Assembly: GCF_021648825.1 (NCBI RefSeq)
Contig: NZ_JAKJHS010000016.1
Span: forward strand, 1 to 37,910
Direction of reading: 5' to 3'
DNA: 37,910 nt
Source: Rhizobium halophilum
GTDB taxonomy: Bacteria; Pseudomonadota; Alphaproteobacteria; Rhizobiales; Rhizobiaceae
This document shows, one piece after another, positions 17,063 to 25,322 of this stretch (positions within the stretch are counted from its first letter, which is position 1; the number at the start of each line of letters is the position of its first letter). Below the pieces are notes generated by a model. That model was not told where the DNA came from. It saw nothing but the letters and a program-made list of their open reading frames with translations, and did no database searches. A program made the position numbers and the translations under genes.

Positions 17063-17854
17063 TTACCAGTTCGGAGTGACGCCTGCGGCCTGCGCCATCT
17101 GGCGAGCCTTGGAGGCATTCTCCTGGATGAGCTGCTGCTGCTTGGTCAGGTTGGGCTTCTTGCCGTTGCTGGTGTCCCAAGGGTTGTCGCTGAACTGCCG
17201 GCCGTCGCCGCCCTTGGCATCGCCGCCGGTGGCCTTGGCAACAAAGGGCTTGCCTTCGTCCTGGCCTGCCCAGTTGCGGACGTAGTCGTTGAGCGGCGTG
17301 CGATCGTTCACGCCATCGTCGGCAAATACCTGGATAGCATCGTCGTCCTCGACAAGCTTGATCTGCCCCTTCTCCTTGAGCAGCGCCTTGGCTGCCGGGA
17401 GGAAGGTCTTGTCGATGCCGGCATCAAGCAGAGCCTTCGTCAGGCCATCGTCGACCATGACGCGGCGAAGGGTACCATCGAGCTTATTGGCGCGCTCTTC
17501 CAGCTTCTCGCGCTCCTTGGCGAACTTCGCCTCGAGCTGCGTCTTCTGGGCCGTAAGGCGCTCCTCAATCTTTGGCGGCTCGTTGCCTTCTGCCTGAGTG
17601 CGGAGGGTCTCGTACGCGTCAGCGTCGAAGTCTTCCGGCAGGCCTTCCAGCCGGCTTTCTGCGGTGGCGAGCTTCTCGCTTAGAGTGCGCTTCTCGCCGC
17701 GGACGCGATCAAGAGCTGACTTGAGTGCCGCAGCGCCGGGATGGGATTCAATGCCCTCGATGGCGAGGACGAACTTGCCGTCCTTCTCCTCGTAGAGCGA
17801 GCGGAACTGCTCCTCGACACTGTCGAGGCTGTCAATGATTGCTTTAAGGGCCAC
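17063..17854 (-). CDS. Capsid scaffolding protein
   Basis: 263 residues from a GTG at 17854, twelve bases after AGGAG (the open frame extends further but without a site). It begins VALKAIIDSLDSVEEQFRSL, which is the usual N-terminus of phage scaffolds of this type. Long charged coiled coil about 50-150, then the region LVEDDDAIQVFADDG, and a C-terminal KKPNLTKQQQLIQENASKAR capsid-binding-like end. It guides procapsid assembly and is lost on maturation. Directly upstream of the capsid gene, as expected. Confidence 0.8.
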   Translation of the reverse strand: MALKAIIDSLDSVEEQFRSLYEEKDGKFVLAIEGIESHPGAAALKSALDRVRGEKRTLSEKLATAESRLEGLPEDFDADAYETLRTQAEGNEPPKIEERLTAQKTQLEAKFAKEREKLEERANKLDGTLRRVMVDDGLTKALLDAGIDKTFLPAAKALLKEKGQIKLVEDDDAIQVFADDGVNDRTPLNDYVRNWAGQDEGKPFVAKATGGDAKGGDGRQFSDNPWDTSNGKKPNLTKQQQLIQENASKARQMAQAAGVTPNW

Positions 17855-17953
17855 TGGCCTTCTCCTGGGTTGCGCGCCCTTGGTGGGCGCATAGAATGCC
17901 GCCAACTAGCGGCTGAGAAACGAGGCACCCGCGCCCCGCGAAGAGGAGATAAA

Positions 17954-18367
17954 ATGGACATCCGACGCAATGGCTCAGCGCCCTCACGACGTGCTCCATC
18001 AGAGTATTTCACTGGTTCCGTCTGGCAGGATCCGATCGTGGATGCAGAGGCGCCGGCGCGGGTCCGGTCGGTCATCGTTCGCTTCGATCCTGGCGCACGC
18101 ACCAACTGGCATGCCCATCCGCTTGGGCAGACGCTGTACGTCATCGCTGGCTCAGGGCTCATCCAGAAGGAGGGAGAGCCTATCCAGCCAATCAACTCAG
18201 GCGACTCCATCTGGATCGCTCCTGGCGAGAAGCACTGGCACGGAGCAAGCCCCGAGATTGGCATGACGCACATTGCCATTCACGAGGCGCTGGACGGCAG
18301 CAGTGCCGAATGGCTTGAGCCAGTCAGCGACGAAGAGTATTCCGCGTCGCCCCGTAGCCATCGCTAA
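17954..18367 (+). CDS. Cupin-domain protein (moron)
   Basis: 137 residues, start at 17954 with AGGAG eight bases before. Cupin motif 1 is NWHAHPLGQTLYVIAGSG, with two His and a Gln in place of the usual Glu; motif 2 is PGEKHWHGASP with the third His. This is a single small beta barrel typical of metal-binding cupins, and members of this close group are often annotated as quercetinase-like or mandelonitrile-lyase-like. The substrate is unknown. It reads against the head operon, next to a membrane protein gene on the same strand. Metabolic cargo rather than virion part. Confidence 0.85.
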   Translation: MDIRRNGSAPSRRAPSEYFTGSVWQDPIVDAEAPARVRSVIVRFDPGARTNWHAHPLGQTLYVIAGSGLIQKEGEPIQPINSGDSIWIAPGEKHWHGASPEIGMTHIAIHEALDGSSAEWLEPVSDEEYSASPRSHR

Positions 18368-18465
18368 CCCTTTCGGTCCTCCTGATCGTTCCTGCCGGAC
18401 ATCAAAAAGCCGTCCTGAGGCGGCGGAAGGGTGTGCGAACAGATCGGATGATTCAGGAGGCGAAG

Positions 18466-18666
18466 ATGCCGGACGACCTCTACTCTCTCATCATCACAGG
18501 CGTGATCGTGGTGGTAGTGATCGGTTTCGTGTACTTTGTCGTCCGAAAGCTGATCGGAGTAGCGCTTCTAGTCGCCTTGGCGATCGGTGTGTGGATGGTC
18601 TGGAACGATCCTGCCCTTCTCCAGCAATGGGCGGACGCCGTGATGGACCTCTTCTCCAGAAGCTAG
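18466..18666 (+). CDS. Small membrane protein
   Basis: 66 residues from the ATG at 18466, with AGGAGG five bases upstream. Residues about 8-50 form two hydrophobic segments (ITGVIVVVVIGFVYFVVRKL and IGVALLVALAIGVWMVWN). The end LLQQWADAVMDLFSRS is amphipathic. Unknown function. It follows the cupin gene on the plus strand; its stop codon overlaps the stop of a short minus-strand frame by three bases. Not like a known holin in context, because no lysis enzyme is near. Confidence 0.6.
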   Translation: MPDDLYSLIITGVIVVVVIGFVYFVVRKLIGVALLVALAIGVWMVWNDPALLQQWADAVMDLFSRS

Positions 18667-18788
18667 GCGGCTTCGCCAAGGCTCACCTTGGCCCAGTGGT
18701 GCACAGTGTTTTCACCATCTCCGTAGCGCTTTTGCCCGGTCCAGCGGACGGCTTCTATGATGATTGGCTTCTTGCGGAACGTTTGCAA
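18663..18788 (-). CDS. Truncated phage PGDYG-type protein (N-terminal part only)
   Basis: 41 residues from a TTG at 18788 with AAGGGTAA just before it. The start TFRKKPIIIEAVRWTGQKRY is the very recognisable N-terminus of the small phage proteins that usually go on to a PGDYG-containing half. Here the frame ends after about 41 residues (SLGEAA), so the second half is missing. Probably a remnant; such proteins are found near early or structural genes of siphophages. Too short to appear as a normal ORF. Confidence 0.4.
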   Translation of the reverse strand: MQTFRKKPIIIEAVRWTGQKRYGDGENTVHHWAKVSLGEAA

Positions 18789-18865
18789 CGTTTACCCTTG
18801 ATTTGCTGGGTTCTGTGACTGCTATTGCTAGACGATCAGCCTTCACCACCGAATCAAGGTCTTCG

Positions 18866-19600
18866 ATGTACGCACTTTACCGAGCGATACCTGATGCAGA
18901 TGTGGTCGTTTCCCTTGCGCCGGAGGAACTGGCCGGCAAGCTTCTATTTCTTCTCCAAAGCGAGCGGGGTAACTTTAGCCCTTACAACTTCGAGAACGAC
19001 CTGCGATCGGGCCGCGATAGTGAAACCTACCCGCACGCTCGTAGAGAAGAAGTTGGGCAGGCGTTGCGCGAGGCGTTCGCGTGGCTGAGTGCACAAGGGC
19101 TTATCGTGCCTGCACCATACCAATCGGACAGCACTTGGAAGGTGCTGAGTAGAAGGGCGCGGAGCTTCACGTCCCCTCCTGAGTTTGACGCGTTTTTAGC
19201 CTCTAAGCGGCTCCAGAAAGAACGACTGCACGCTCGCATCTCTGAGACGGTATGGCAGGCATTCATCCGGGGAGAATACGACGTGGCAGTATTCCAAGCC
19301 ATGAAGGCGGTTGAGGTCGCCGTCAGAGAAGCGTCGGGGCTGAACAATCTGCTCGGTGTCGCGCTGATGCGAGCTGCATTTCATCCTGAAAACGGCCCAC
19401 TCACCGACAGAACAACAGAGGGGGGCGAACGTGACGCACGAGCCGCATTGTTCGCTGGGGCTATTGGGAGCTACAAGAACCCACATTCGCATCGTGACGT
19501 CCAGTTGAGCGATCCGGATGAAGCATTCGAGACGATAATGCTGGCAAACCATCTTTTACGTATCGTAGACGCTCGATCCGCCGCAAGACGCGAGAACTGA
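18866..19600 (+). CDS. TIGR02391 family protein (Hypoth_Ymh, HEPN-like)
   Basis: 244 residues from ATG 18866 (MYALYRAIPDADVVVSLAPE); the frame extends upstream to 18764 but with no better site. The C-terminal half is the conserved family block: FIRGEYDVAVFQAMKAVEVA, GVALMRAAFHPENGPLTD, FAGAIGSYKNPHSHRDVQLS, LANHLLRIVD. The KNPxSHR motif is like the Arg/His active-site region of HEPN RNases, which are common in toxin and phage-defence genes. RNase activity is a family-level inference. It runs convergently towards the portal gene with an eight-base gap. A likely defence or superinfection gene carried by the prophage. Confidence 0.8.
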   Translation: MYALYRAIPDADVVVSLAPEELAGKLLFLLQSERGNFSPYNFENDLRSGRDSETYPHARREEVGQALREAFAWLSAQGLIVPAPYQSDSTWKVLSRRARSFTSPPEFDAFLASKRLQKERLHARISETVWQAFIRGEYDVAVFQAMKAVEVAVREASGLNNLLGVALMRAAFHPENGPLTDRTTEGGERDARAALFAGAIGSYKNPHSHRDVQLSDPDEAFETIMLANHLLRIVDARSAARREN

Positions 19601-19608
19601 CATGACAA

Positions 19609-20995
19609 TCACCTCGTGTTCCCGCCTCCTCCTAGAGCTGCATCACGCTCTTCCTCGCTCCCGAAACGCTCCTCATCGATAAGCTTCAGCTCCGCCTCAT
19701 GATCCCTCTCAGCACTGGCGATCTCGCCGCGCTGCAGGTTCTCGTACAGCGTCTCGTAAGCAATTGCGCCGTTCTGCCAAAGCGACACGAGCGAAGCTGC
19801 CTGCTCAGGCGTCAGAGTTGCGTCAACGAACGAGAGGTTAGGCTTCACTGTCACCGCCTCGGGACTTTGGCCGATCATCATCGCGATATGCCGAGGCGCT
19901 TTCTCTAGCCCCTGAGCGCTGGACAGTGCGATTGACGTCAGCGTGGCGGTCTCTGCCGCAAACCTGATCCGAAGCGCGTCACCGCTCTCTGCCGTCTTGT
20001 TCTCGCTGCTGTTGAACAGCCTGGCGCCGGACTGAGCCGCGTTCTGCCGCTCGTCGAGGATTGCCGTTCGGTGGGCAGCAATGCCCGTCCCAGCCGGTCC
20101 CACGTACTTCACGTCCGGCGGGCCGGCCTGGTCACCCTGCTTGATCACAATGACCGCCCCTGCCCCTACGGCCGATGGCGGATCGCCATTGATAACCACA
20201 AGCGTCTCCTGCCCCGTCATGAACAGCTGCCAACGGTAGTCGGCCGAGAGCTGGTAGAGGGCGATGGCCGATCGAGCGACCCCGAGCAGCGGCGGAAGCT
20301 CTGGAGCCAAGGACAGATCGCGCACCCATCACGACGAACGGGATCTCAGTCAGCTTAGTGTTGCCTCTGCCCGCCGGCGTCACCTCATTGCCAGGCGTCC
20401 GCTCCGTCCCGGTATAGGTCTGGACGGTATAGCTGCCGACCCGCATCTCCAGCACCCGGTAACGCTGCTCCTGCTCCCAGCGGAAGCCCTCGCGCCTCAG
20501 CCCGCTCTCGTCGAGGACGAACATCGTGCGGTCGTCCGACCAGTTGATCAGAGCCTCTGCCGAATACCCAGCGAGCCAAGGTAGATCCGAACCCTCCGTG
20601 GCGGCATCGGCCAACAACGCATAGCGGCCAGTCGTCAGCAGTTCAGCGGTAATCCGCCGATGCAGCGCCTCAAGCGGCAGCCCATCCTTCGTCGCCTTCT
20701 CCCACAGTGCCTGCATCGCTGCTGGCACCTCGATCTGCGCCTCGGTCCGATGGATGACACCGACCATGCCGTGGATCGTAGGATGGACGATCTCCGGGAA
20801 CTGCGCCCGCTTCTGGTAGGCGTCGTACAGCGCCTTGCCGCCGTCTGCCTGAGCCGAGAAACCCGACGGCTGCGGCAGGTACTGTGTTCCCGACCCCTTC
20901 ACTTCCTTCTCGCCAGCTGCGGTGTCACGCATCAGTGACCATTCATCCGCCCGCTCGATGTAGAGCGGGTGCTTTGTCTCGACGGCATCGGTCAT
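19609..20995 (-). pseudogene. Phage portal protein (DUF4055 family), split by a one-base insertion
   Basis: Start ATG 20995 (MTDAVETKHPLYIERADEWS). First frame: IHGMVGVIHRTEAQIEVPAA, EALINWSDDRTMFVLDESGL, EIPFVVMG near 20325. There one extra G moves the frame; the other frame carries on as VRDLSLAPELPPLLGVARSA, IALYQLSADYRWQLFMTGQE, and on to the stop at 19609. Removing the G gives 461 residues, the normal size of DUF4055 portal proteins. The family forms the dodecameric DNA gateway at one head vertex. It sits between terminase and scaffold, as expected. If the insertion is real the phage cannot form heads. Confidence 0.8.
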
Positions 20996-21069
20996 CAGTT
21001 CAGAACCTCGTGTGGCCGGAACAATGCCGGTGCATCTGTTGTTGCTGGCGTGAAGCACAGGAGATGGCG

Positions 21070-21258
21070 ATGACAGGTAATAATCAACCGAGCAATGAGA
21101 GCCCGAAGCTGCTAGCCGGTGATGAAACGGAGCCTGGCTCCGAGCAGTCCGCAGAGGGTATCTGTCTCGCGTGTGGCGGCTCCGGGGAGCAAAGTGGCAA
21201 GGAGTGCTCTGACTGCGGCGGCAGCGGTATTGTTACCGTGATTGTCGGAGACGCTTAA
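21070..21258 (+). CDS. DnaJ-type zinc-finger miniprotein (moron)
   Basis: 62 residues from ATG 21070, six bases after AGGAG. After an acidic, Ser/Glu/Pro-rich N-terminus come two CxxCxGxG repeats: CLACGGSG and CSDCGGSG, followed by GIVTVIVGDA. Two such repeats bind one zinc, the half-site of the DnaJ cysteine-rich domain. It is a free-standing zinc finger, not a full J protein. It reads opposite to the portal and SGNH genes in the gap between them. Function unknown; chaperone-like or regulatory. Confidence 0.7.
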   Translation: MTGNNQPSNESPKLLAGDETEPGSEQSAEGICLACGGSGEQSGKECSDCGGSGIVTVIVGDA

Positions 21259-21283
21259 CGTCGCTTCGTCTGAGCCGCTGCTG

Positions 21284-21914
21284 TTAAAGCGCCGTATGAA
21301 TGGTAGAACCACTCAGATGCGCCTTCTCCATTGCCTCTAAGATTGCCGCCGCAATCAGTTCGCTCCCGTGTCCAGATGGCTCGATGGCGTTGGCGTAGTA
21401 CTGGTCCTTTGAGAACATCACCCGCAGATCGATCAGCGATAATCCGCGCTTCGCCGCCTCACGGGTGATGACGTCGTTCAGAATTCCAAGGGCAAGGTTA
21501 GCTACGCGGCGCTGGTGTAGATCAGGCAGCATCGCGTCGTAGATCGTGCAGATTGCCATGGGACGATTGAAACGCTCAGCTTCATTGAGGAGCGTTCGGT
21601 ACCGGTCCCGAAACCTATCCCTTATGACCCGCACTTTTTCTAGCGCCTCAGTGACAGTGCTCACTGATTCAAGTAGCACACCAATCGACTGCAATGCGTC
21701 ATTGCCGCCAGCGCTGATTACGAGGAAGGTCGCGTCGTCGGGAATGCCGTTCAGCTGACTGACAGCACCTTCAATAACCGCTCCATCCTGGGCTAGGAGG
21801 GTGACCCTTCCATCACCAACCTTGCTTCATCAGGACAGAAGCTACATCTCCTCCTCGCGGCACATAAGCAGCATTGTCGAGGATTGAGTCACCAATCAGA
21901 GCAACATGAACCAT
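21284..21914 (-). pseudogene. SGNH/GDSL-type hydrolase, one-base insertion
   Basis: Start ATG 21914 with GAGGT before it: MVHVALIGDSILDNAAYVPR. This has the GDS block I motif. At about 21808 the frame stops (TGA); dropping one G continues as VGDGRVTLLAQDGAVIEGAV, then FLVISAGGNDALQSIGVLLE (block III GGND) and IEPSGHGSELIAAAILEAM with the block V His. The repaired protein is 209 residues, all catalytic blocks present (Ser in GDS, Asn in GGND, His in SGHG). Such esterases remove acetyl groups from surface sugars or lipids. Rare between portal and terminase. The current sequence would give only a truncated product. Confidence 0.7.
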
Positions 21915-21984
21915 AGGGCACCTCTTTCACAGAAGGTGAAACGGCAAGCACGTCTTTTGTTCCCGTTGCTGCTGATGAAGCGTC

Positions 21985-23508
21985 CTAATACAGCCCCTTC
22001 ACCGTCGTCGTTGTCGTCTCCGATTGACGGTTGCCTACCAGACGCCCGAAAGCTCCTGAGGTGGCATCCACCTGGTCCTTGAACGCGCCGCCCGGGAAGA
22101 GGCAGAGTTCGTCGAGATAGGCCTCGTTCCAAGCGCCCTGCACCAGGAAGACATTGCCAGCCTCGCACTGAGACGAGAACGGTTCGGCTCGCGTCACCTT
22201 GTCCCCGGTCTCCGGATCGGCCTTCACTGTCCAGCCCGCGAGCATCGAGACATAATCCTTCGCCTGCACTTTACCTGCTTGCCCCGGATCCTGTGGAAGG
22301 CTGATCAGGACATCAGTACCGTCGAGCTCGGCAGTGGCCTTGATAAGCATGCGGACAGCGTTGCCTTCGTCCTGGGTGGTGACAACGTGGCCCACCACGT
22401 AGGAACCGTCAGGCGCCTTCCCAAGCTTCACGCCGGCTGTTCTGGCCGCTGTCGTCTTCTTCGTCGCTGCAAGGTCCCAGTGGCGCACCCAGTGCGTGCC
22501 AGGCGGCGCCTGCCGGATGATCTTGCCCTCGAACCATTGACGCTTGAACAGCCCGCCTTCACGAGCCGTCGGACGCTGCTGGTATTGGCCGGCATACCCG
22601 TAGGAGTCTTTGACCACCTTCAGCGCATCGACAGCCTCACGCGTGAAGCGCTCCGGCAGCAGTAGCTCGCCATCAGTCGTGCGTGGATCCACAAAGCCAA
22701 TACGGGTCGGCTCCGTTGGATCGATAATCCGCCCGCTCGACCTGTATGGCTTCGGGTCGTACTCCATTGGCAGGCAGAGATGCACATAGGGCAGTCCCAG
22801 CTTCAGGATCGTGCCGGCGACATCGTTCTCGTGCAGTCGCTGCATGATGACGACGATAGCCGATCGCTCCAGGTCGTTGAGGCGGTCGGAGATGGAGTCC
22901 CGAAAAATGCGGACGGTGTTCGCCCGCTCCACATCGCTCTCTGCCGTCTCAGTCGAGTGCGGGTCGTCAATGATGACGCGATCGCCGCGGCCGCCGGTCA
23001 TGGAGGCAAAGGGCCTGCCCTCACGCCCACCGGACCTGGTGTTCTCGAACTTCCCCTTTGCGTTCTGGTCCGACCGAAGCTGTACCTCCGGCCACAGGGA
23101 GCGATACCACTCGCTCTCGACCAGCCTGCGCATCTTCGTGTTGTCGCGCATCACATTGTCCTGGGAATAGGACGACGTCAGGTAGCGCATGTGGGTCAGC
23201 TCAGCCGGTCCCCACTCCCACGCCGGCCAGAAGACCGAGTGGAGCAGCGACTTCATCAGCCCTGGCGGACAGTTGGTCAGGAGCCTTGTGATCTCGCCCC
23301 GGCTGACCGCCTCAAGGTGATCGGCCATCGCCTCCAGCGGCCAACCCCATACCAGCTTTGCCTTCGGCTCCAGGATCGGCCATGCCTCGGCAACAAAGCC
23401 CGCCAGCGTCTTGCACCGCGCGCGGATCCGCTCCGCGTTCTGTTCTACGTCCCGGCGCTGCCGCTCAGCCTCCCGCCTCGCCCTCTCTGGCCGTATCGCC
23501 CGCATCAT
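21985..23508 (-). CDS. Terminase large subunit
   Basis: 507 residues from the ATG at 23508 (MMRAIRPERARREAERQRRD); an earlier ATG at 23553 would add 15 residues overlapping the small subunit. Walker A-like NCPPGLMKSLLHS near 79-91, Walker B RVIIDDPHS with the catalytic Glu just after (TETAES region), and a C-terminal RNase-H-like nuclease with HWDLAATKK and the second Asp at LPQDPGQAGKVQA. It powers DNA packaging and cuts the concatemer. It overlaps the small subunit gene by 44 bases. Full length. Confidence 0.9.
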   Translation of the reverse strand: MMRAIRPERARREAERQRRDVEQNAERIRARCKTLAGFVAEAWPILEPKAKLVWGWPLEAMADHLEAVSRGEITRLLTNCPPGLMKSLLHSVFWPAWEWGPAELTHMRYLTSSYSQDNVMRDNTKMRRLVESEWYRSLWPEVQLRSDQNAKGKFENTRSGGREGRPFASMTGGRGDRVIIDDPHSTETAESDVERANTVRIFRDSISDRLNDLERSAIVVIMQRLHENDVAGTILKLGLPYVHLCLPMEYDPKPYRSSGRIIDPTEPTRIGFVDPRTTDGELLLPERFTREAVDALKVVKDSYGYAGQYQQRPTAREGGLFKRQWFEGKIIRQAPPGTHWVRHWDLAATKKTTAARTAGVKLGKAPDGSYVVGHVVTTQDEGNAVRMLIKATAELDGTDVLISLPQDPGQAGKVQAKDYVSMLAGWTVKADPETGDKVTRAEPFSSQCEAGNVFLVQGAWNEAYLDELCLFPGGAFKDQVDATSGAFGRLVGNRQSETTTTTVKGLY

Positions 23509-23944
23509 CACCGCTGGCGGTGGCAAGCGGGCCGAAGATGGCTTCGAGTGCATTCAGCTGCTCTTCCGACATGTTGGTGAGGTCGACGGTCTGGATCGGG
23601 CCACCGTTCGGACCAGTGTGCTCCCGCTTTTGCGGCGGGTAGCTGCCCTGCATCTTGTTGGCTTCGGCAATGGCAGAGATCGCCACACGCGCGTCCTTCT
23701 CAGCGTGGCTGTCGAAGATCGTCTTGAGTGCCTGCAGCCTGTCGGCGGCCGTCCATTCGGCTTTCTCAGCCACTCTGCCTTTGATCTCTTCCACCCGTGC
23801 CCGGATGTTACCCTTTGCTACCAAGCGGGATGCGTGGGAGCGGTTGGGCTTGAACCCTGCAGCAGCGTAAGCCTCGATAGCGGTCTTGCCCTGCGCCAGC
23901 GCTTGCGCGACAGTCTCGTGCCGGGCGTTTTTCAGGACTGGCAT
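23465..23944 (-). CDS. Terminase small subunit
   Basis: 159 residues, MPVLKNARHETVAQALAQGK.... The N-terminal HTH (TAIEAYAAAGFKPNRSHASR) is the usual DNA-recognition part of small terminases; then a helical oligomerisation region and a C-terminal acidic tail, overlapping the large subunit start. It binds the pac or cos site. The gene starts only 22 bases from a divergent plus-strand zinc-ribbon gene, so its promoter must lie further right, within or beyond that gene. Confidence 0.85.
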   Translation of the reverse strand: MPVLKNARHETVAQALAQGKTAIEAYAAAGFKPNRSHASRLVAKGNIRARVEEIKGRVAEKAEWTAADRLQALKTIFDSHAEKDARVAISAIAEANKMQGSYPPQKREHTGPNGGPIQTVDLTNMSEEQLNALEAIFGPLATASGDDAGDTAREGEAGG

Positions 23945-23966
23945 GAGTTAACCTTGGGGGAGTTCA

Positions 23967-24149
23967 ATGAGTGGCTTTACGGACAAAGAGATTGCTGACG
24001 AACTGAAGCGGCGGGACCGCACCAAATCAGGCGTGTCGTACAAAGAAGGGAATGCAGCAGCTACTACCTGCAGCCACTGCGGAGCTCCAACAAGCTCGCT
24101 GGATGCGCACCCAGATTTCCCACTTTGCGCCGTCTGCGACGATGACTGA
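23967..24149 (+). CDS. Zinc-ribbon miniprotein
   Basis: 60 residues, MSGFTDKEIADELKRRDRTK..., preceded by GGGGGAG. A helical N-terminal half (TDKEIADELKRR) and a C-terminal ribbon CSHC...CAVC, 16 residues between the pairs. A DNA- or RNA-binding role is possible. It starts 22 bases from the small terminase start, reading away from it. Unknown function, but the zinc motif is clear. Confidence 0.65.
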   Translation: MSGFTDKEIADELKRRDRTKSGVSYKEGNAAATTCSHCGAPTSSLDAHPDFPLCAVCDDD

Positions 24150-24258
24150 CGCTGCACAGGCGGCTTCACACTCATCGGGAGTCGTCATGGCGGACCTTGA
24201 CGGGGCTGTTAACCATAGCCTCGTTTGCCTCATGCTTTCCGAGCCCAGCCCCCTATAA
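24142..24258 (+). CDS. Possible 38-residue protein coupled to the zinc-ribbon gene
   Basis: MTDAAQAASHSSGVVMADLD..., starting inside the last codons of the gene before it (8-base overlap). A second ATG at 24187 is preceded by GGGAG. Composition is ordinary, but at this length it is not proof of coding. Confidence 0.25.
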   Translation: MTDAAQAASHSSGVVMADLDGAVNHSLVCLMLSEPSPL

Positions 24259-24295
24259 CTCCATTAACCGTATCGCTCTCGCTGGGAGGTGGCGC

Positions 24296-24538
24296 ATGAG
24301 CTTCGTTCTGCAAAAGCACCAGCGCCACGTCGTAGAGACTGTGGCCGCCTACGAAGCGCGAATAGTAGAGATTGAGGCAGACATCCGTCTTAGGGCGATG
24401 TCCAACGACATCAACATAGCAGAGCTCCGTCTCCTGCATCGCCTCAAGGAAGAATGCTCCGGCGTTCTCTACCGCTACCAAGGCCTCAACGAAGGCTTCA
24501 AAGCCCTGGTTGGGGATGCCAGCGTAGCAGCTGAATAG
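24296..24538 (+). CDS. Small coiled-coil protein
   Basis: 80 residues from ATG 24296, preceded by GGGAGGT. MSFVLQKHQRHVVETVAAYE... has long amphipathic helices (ARIVEIEADIRLRA and LRLLHRLKEECSGVLYR), probably a short coiled coil. Unknown function. It is the third plus-strand gene in a row after the terminase start. Confidence 0.55.
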   Translation: MSFVLQKHQRHVVETVAAYEARIVEIEADIRLRAMSNDINIAELRLLHRLKEECSGVLYRYQGLNEGFKALVGDASVAAE

Positions 24539-24847
24539 AGAAAGTCCCGCTCTGTTTCCGGGGCGCGGCTTTGGAACATGCCTGCCTACAGGCTTACGGA
24601 TAACACGGGCTGGCGATAATCGGCCCCTGAGGGTTGCGGCCTACCTCGATTTCGTCCGCAGTTTAACCAACTAGCTTGGCATCCTATAGCAGGTTTCCCA
24701 AGCTCTGCTGCCAACAGCAGCCCGATTAGTCCGGCTTTCGCCGATAGGACCGCTCTACACGGCCGTGGCCTTTGGGCTCTTGAGGCTTAGGTCTGATGAA
24801 ACCTATTCGTTCACTTTGTGTTTAGACTCCGCAAAAAGGAGACATCC
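24539..24847. other. 309-base stretch without a gene
   Basis: No supported coding frame on either strand. A small inverted repeat CTGCTG-CCAA-CAGCAG lies near 24705-24722. No tRNA or riboswitch shape could be seen. It separates terminase-side genes from the cargo block and probably carries the promoter of the gene at 24848. Confidence 0.4.
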
Positions 24848-25069
24848 ATGCACAAGCTACTCATCGCTCTAGGCGCCACATGCCTCATCACATTTGCTGC
24901 GCCAGCCATGGCTCAGGCACCTGCCCCCAATGATGACACCAACACCGCAGCTCAGTCCGAAGACGACGATGGCTTCGATCTGGGTTGGCTCGGACTAATC
25001 GGCTTGGCCGGTTTGGCTGGCCTGAAGGGACGCAAACGCGACGATCACACGACCACCGTCCGCCGCTGA
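24848..25069 (+). CDS. Exported small protein with a Gly/Trp/Leu C-terminal anchor (WGxxGxxG-like)
   Basis: 73 residues, AAGGAGACATCC before the ATG. The N-terminus MHKLLIALGATCLITFAAPA with MAQA is a clear Sec signal peptide (cut after about residue 23). After an acidic linker (NDDTNTAAQSEDDDGFD) comes LGWLGLIGLAGLAGLKGRKR, a short hydrophobic segment followed by a basic cluster: the layout of small WGxxGxxG-type C-terminal sorting or anchoring tails. Role unknown. It ends just before a strong terminator, so it is a one-gene unit. Confidence 0.7.
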   Translation: MHKLLIALGATCLITFAAPAMAQAPAPNDDTNTAAQSEDDDGFDLGWLGLIGLAGLAGLKGRKRDDHTTTVRR

Positions 25070-25075
25070 AGGTGC

Positions 25076-25107
25076 AGGAGGCGCCGTCATTCAGCGGCGC
25101 CTCCTTT
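25076..25107 (+). terminator. Rho-independent terminator
   Basis: A perfect 11-bp stem AGGAGGCGCCG / CGGCGCCTCCT with an 8-base loop and TTT after it, 7 bases past the stop codon of the exported protein gene. Confidence 0.85.
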
Positions 25108-25322
25108 AGATCCGGTAAACTTCCCAAATCTCCTAGACCCCTCGATCCTCTTCTGCTTTGTCTTCCTTGCGCTGGTAACAACAGGCGCGGGTGCTTCTGC
25201 CCTGGATAATCGGAAGAAGTAGATTCGTCAGTAGAAGCTCGGCGGATATGCGTTCCATTTTGCTGGCGGTAGGAGTAGATTGTATCGCTCGCCGAGGGGG
25301 CGAGTTTTGGGAGGACCTTCTC

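Noticed and set aside
24539..24847. tRNA or structured RNA in the gene-free stretch
   Set aside because: No cloverleaf or T-loop sequence could be found; only a 6-bp inverted repeat is present.
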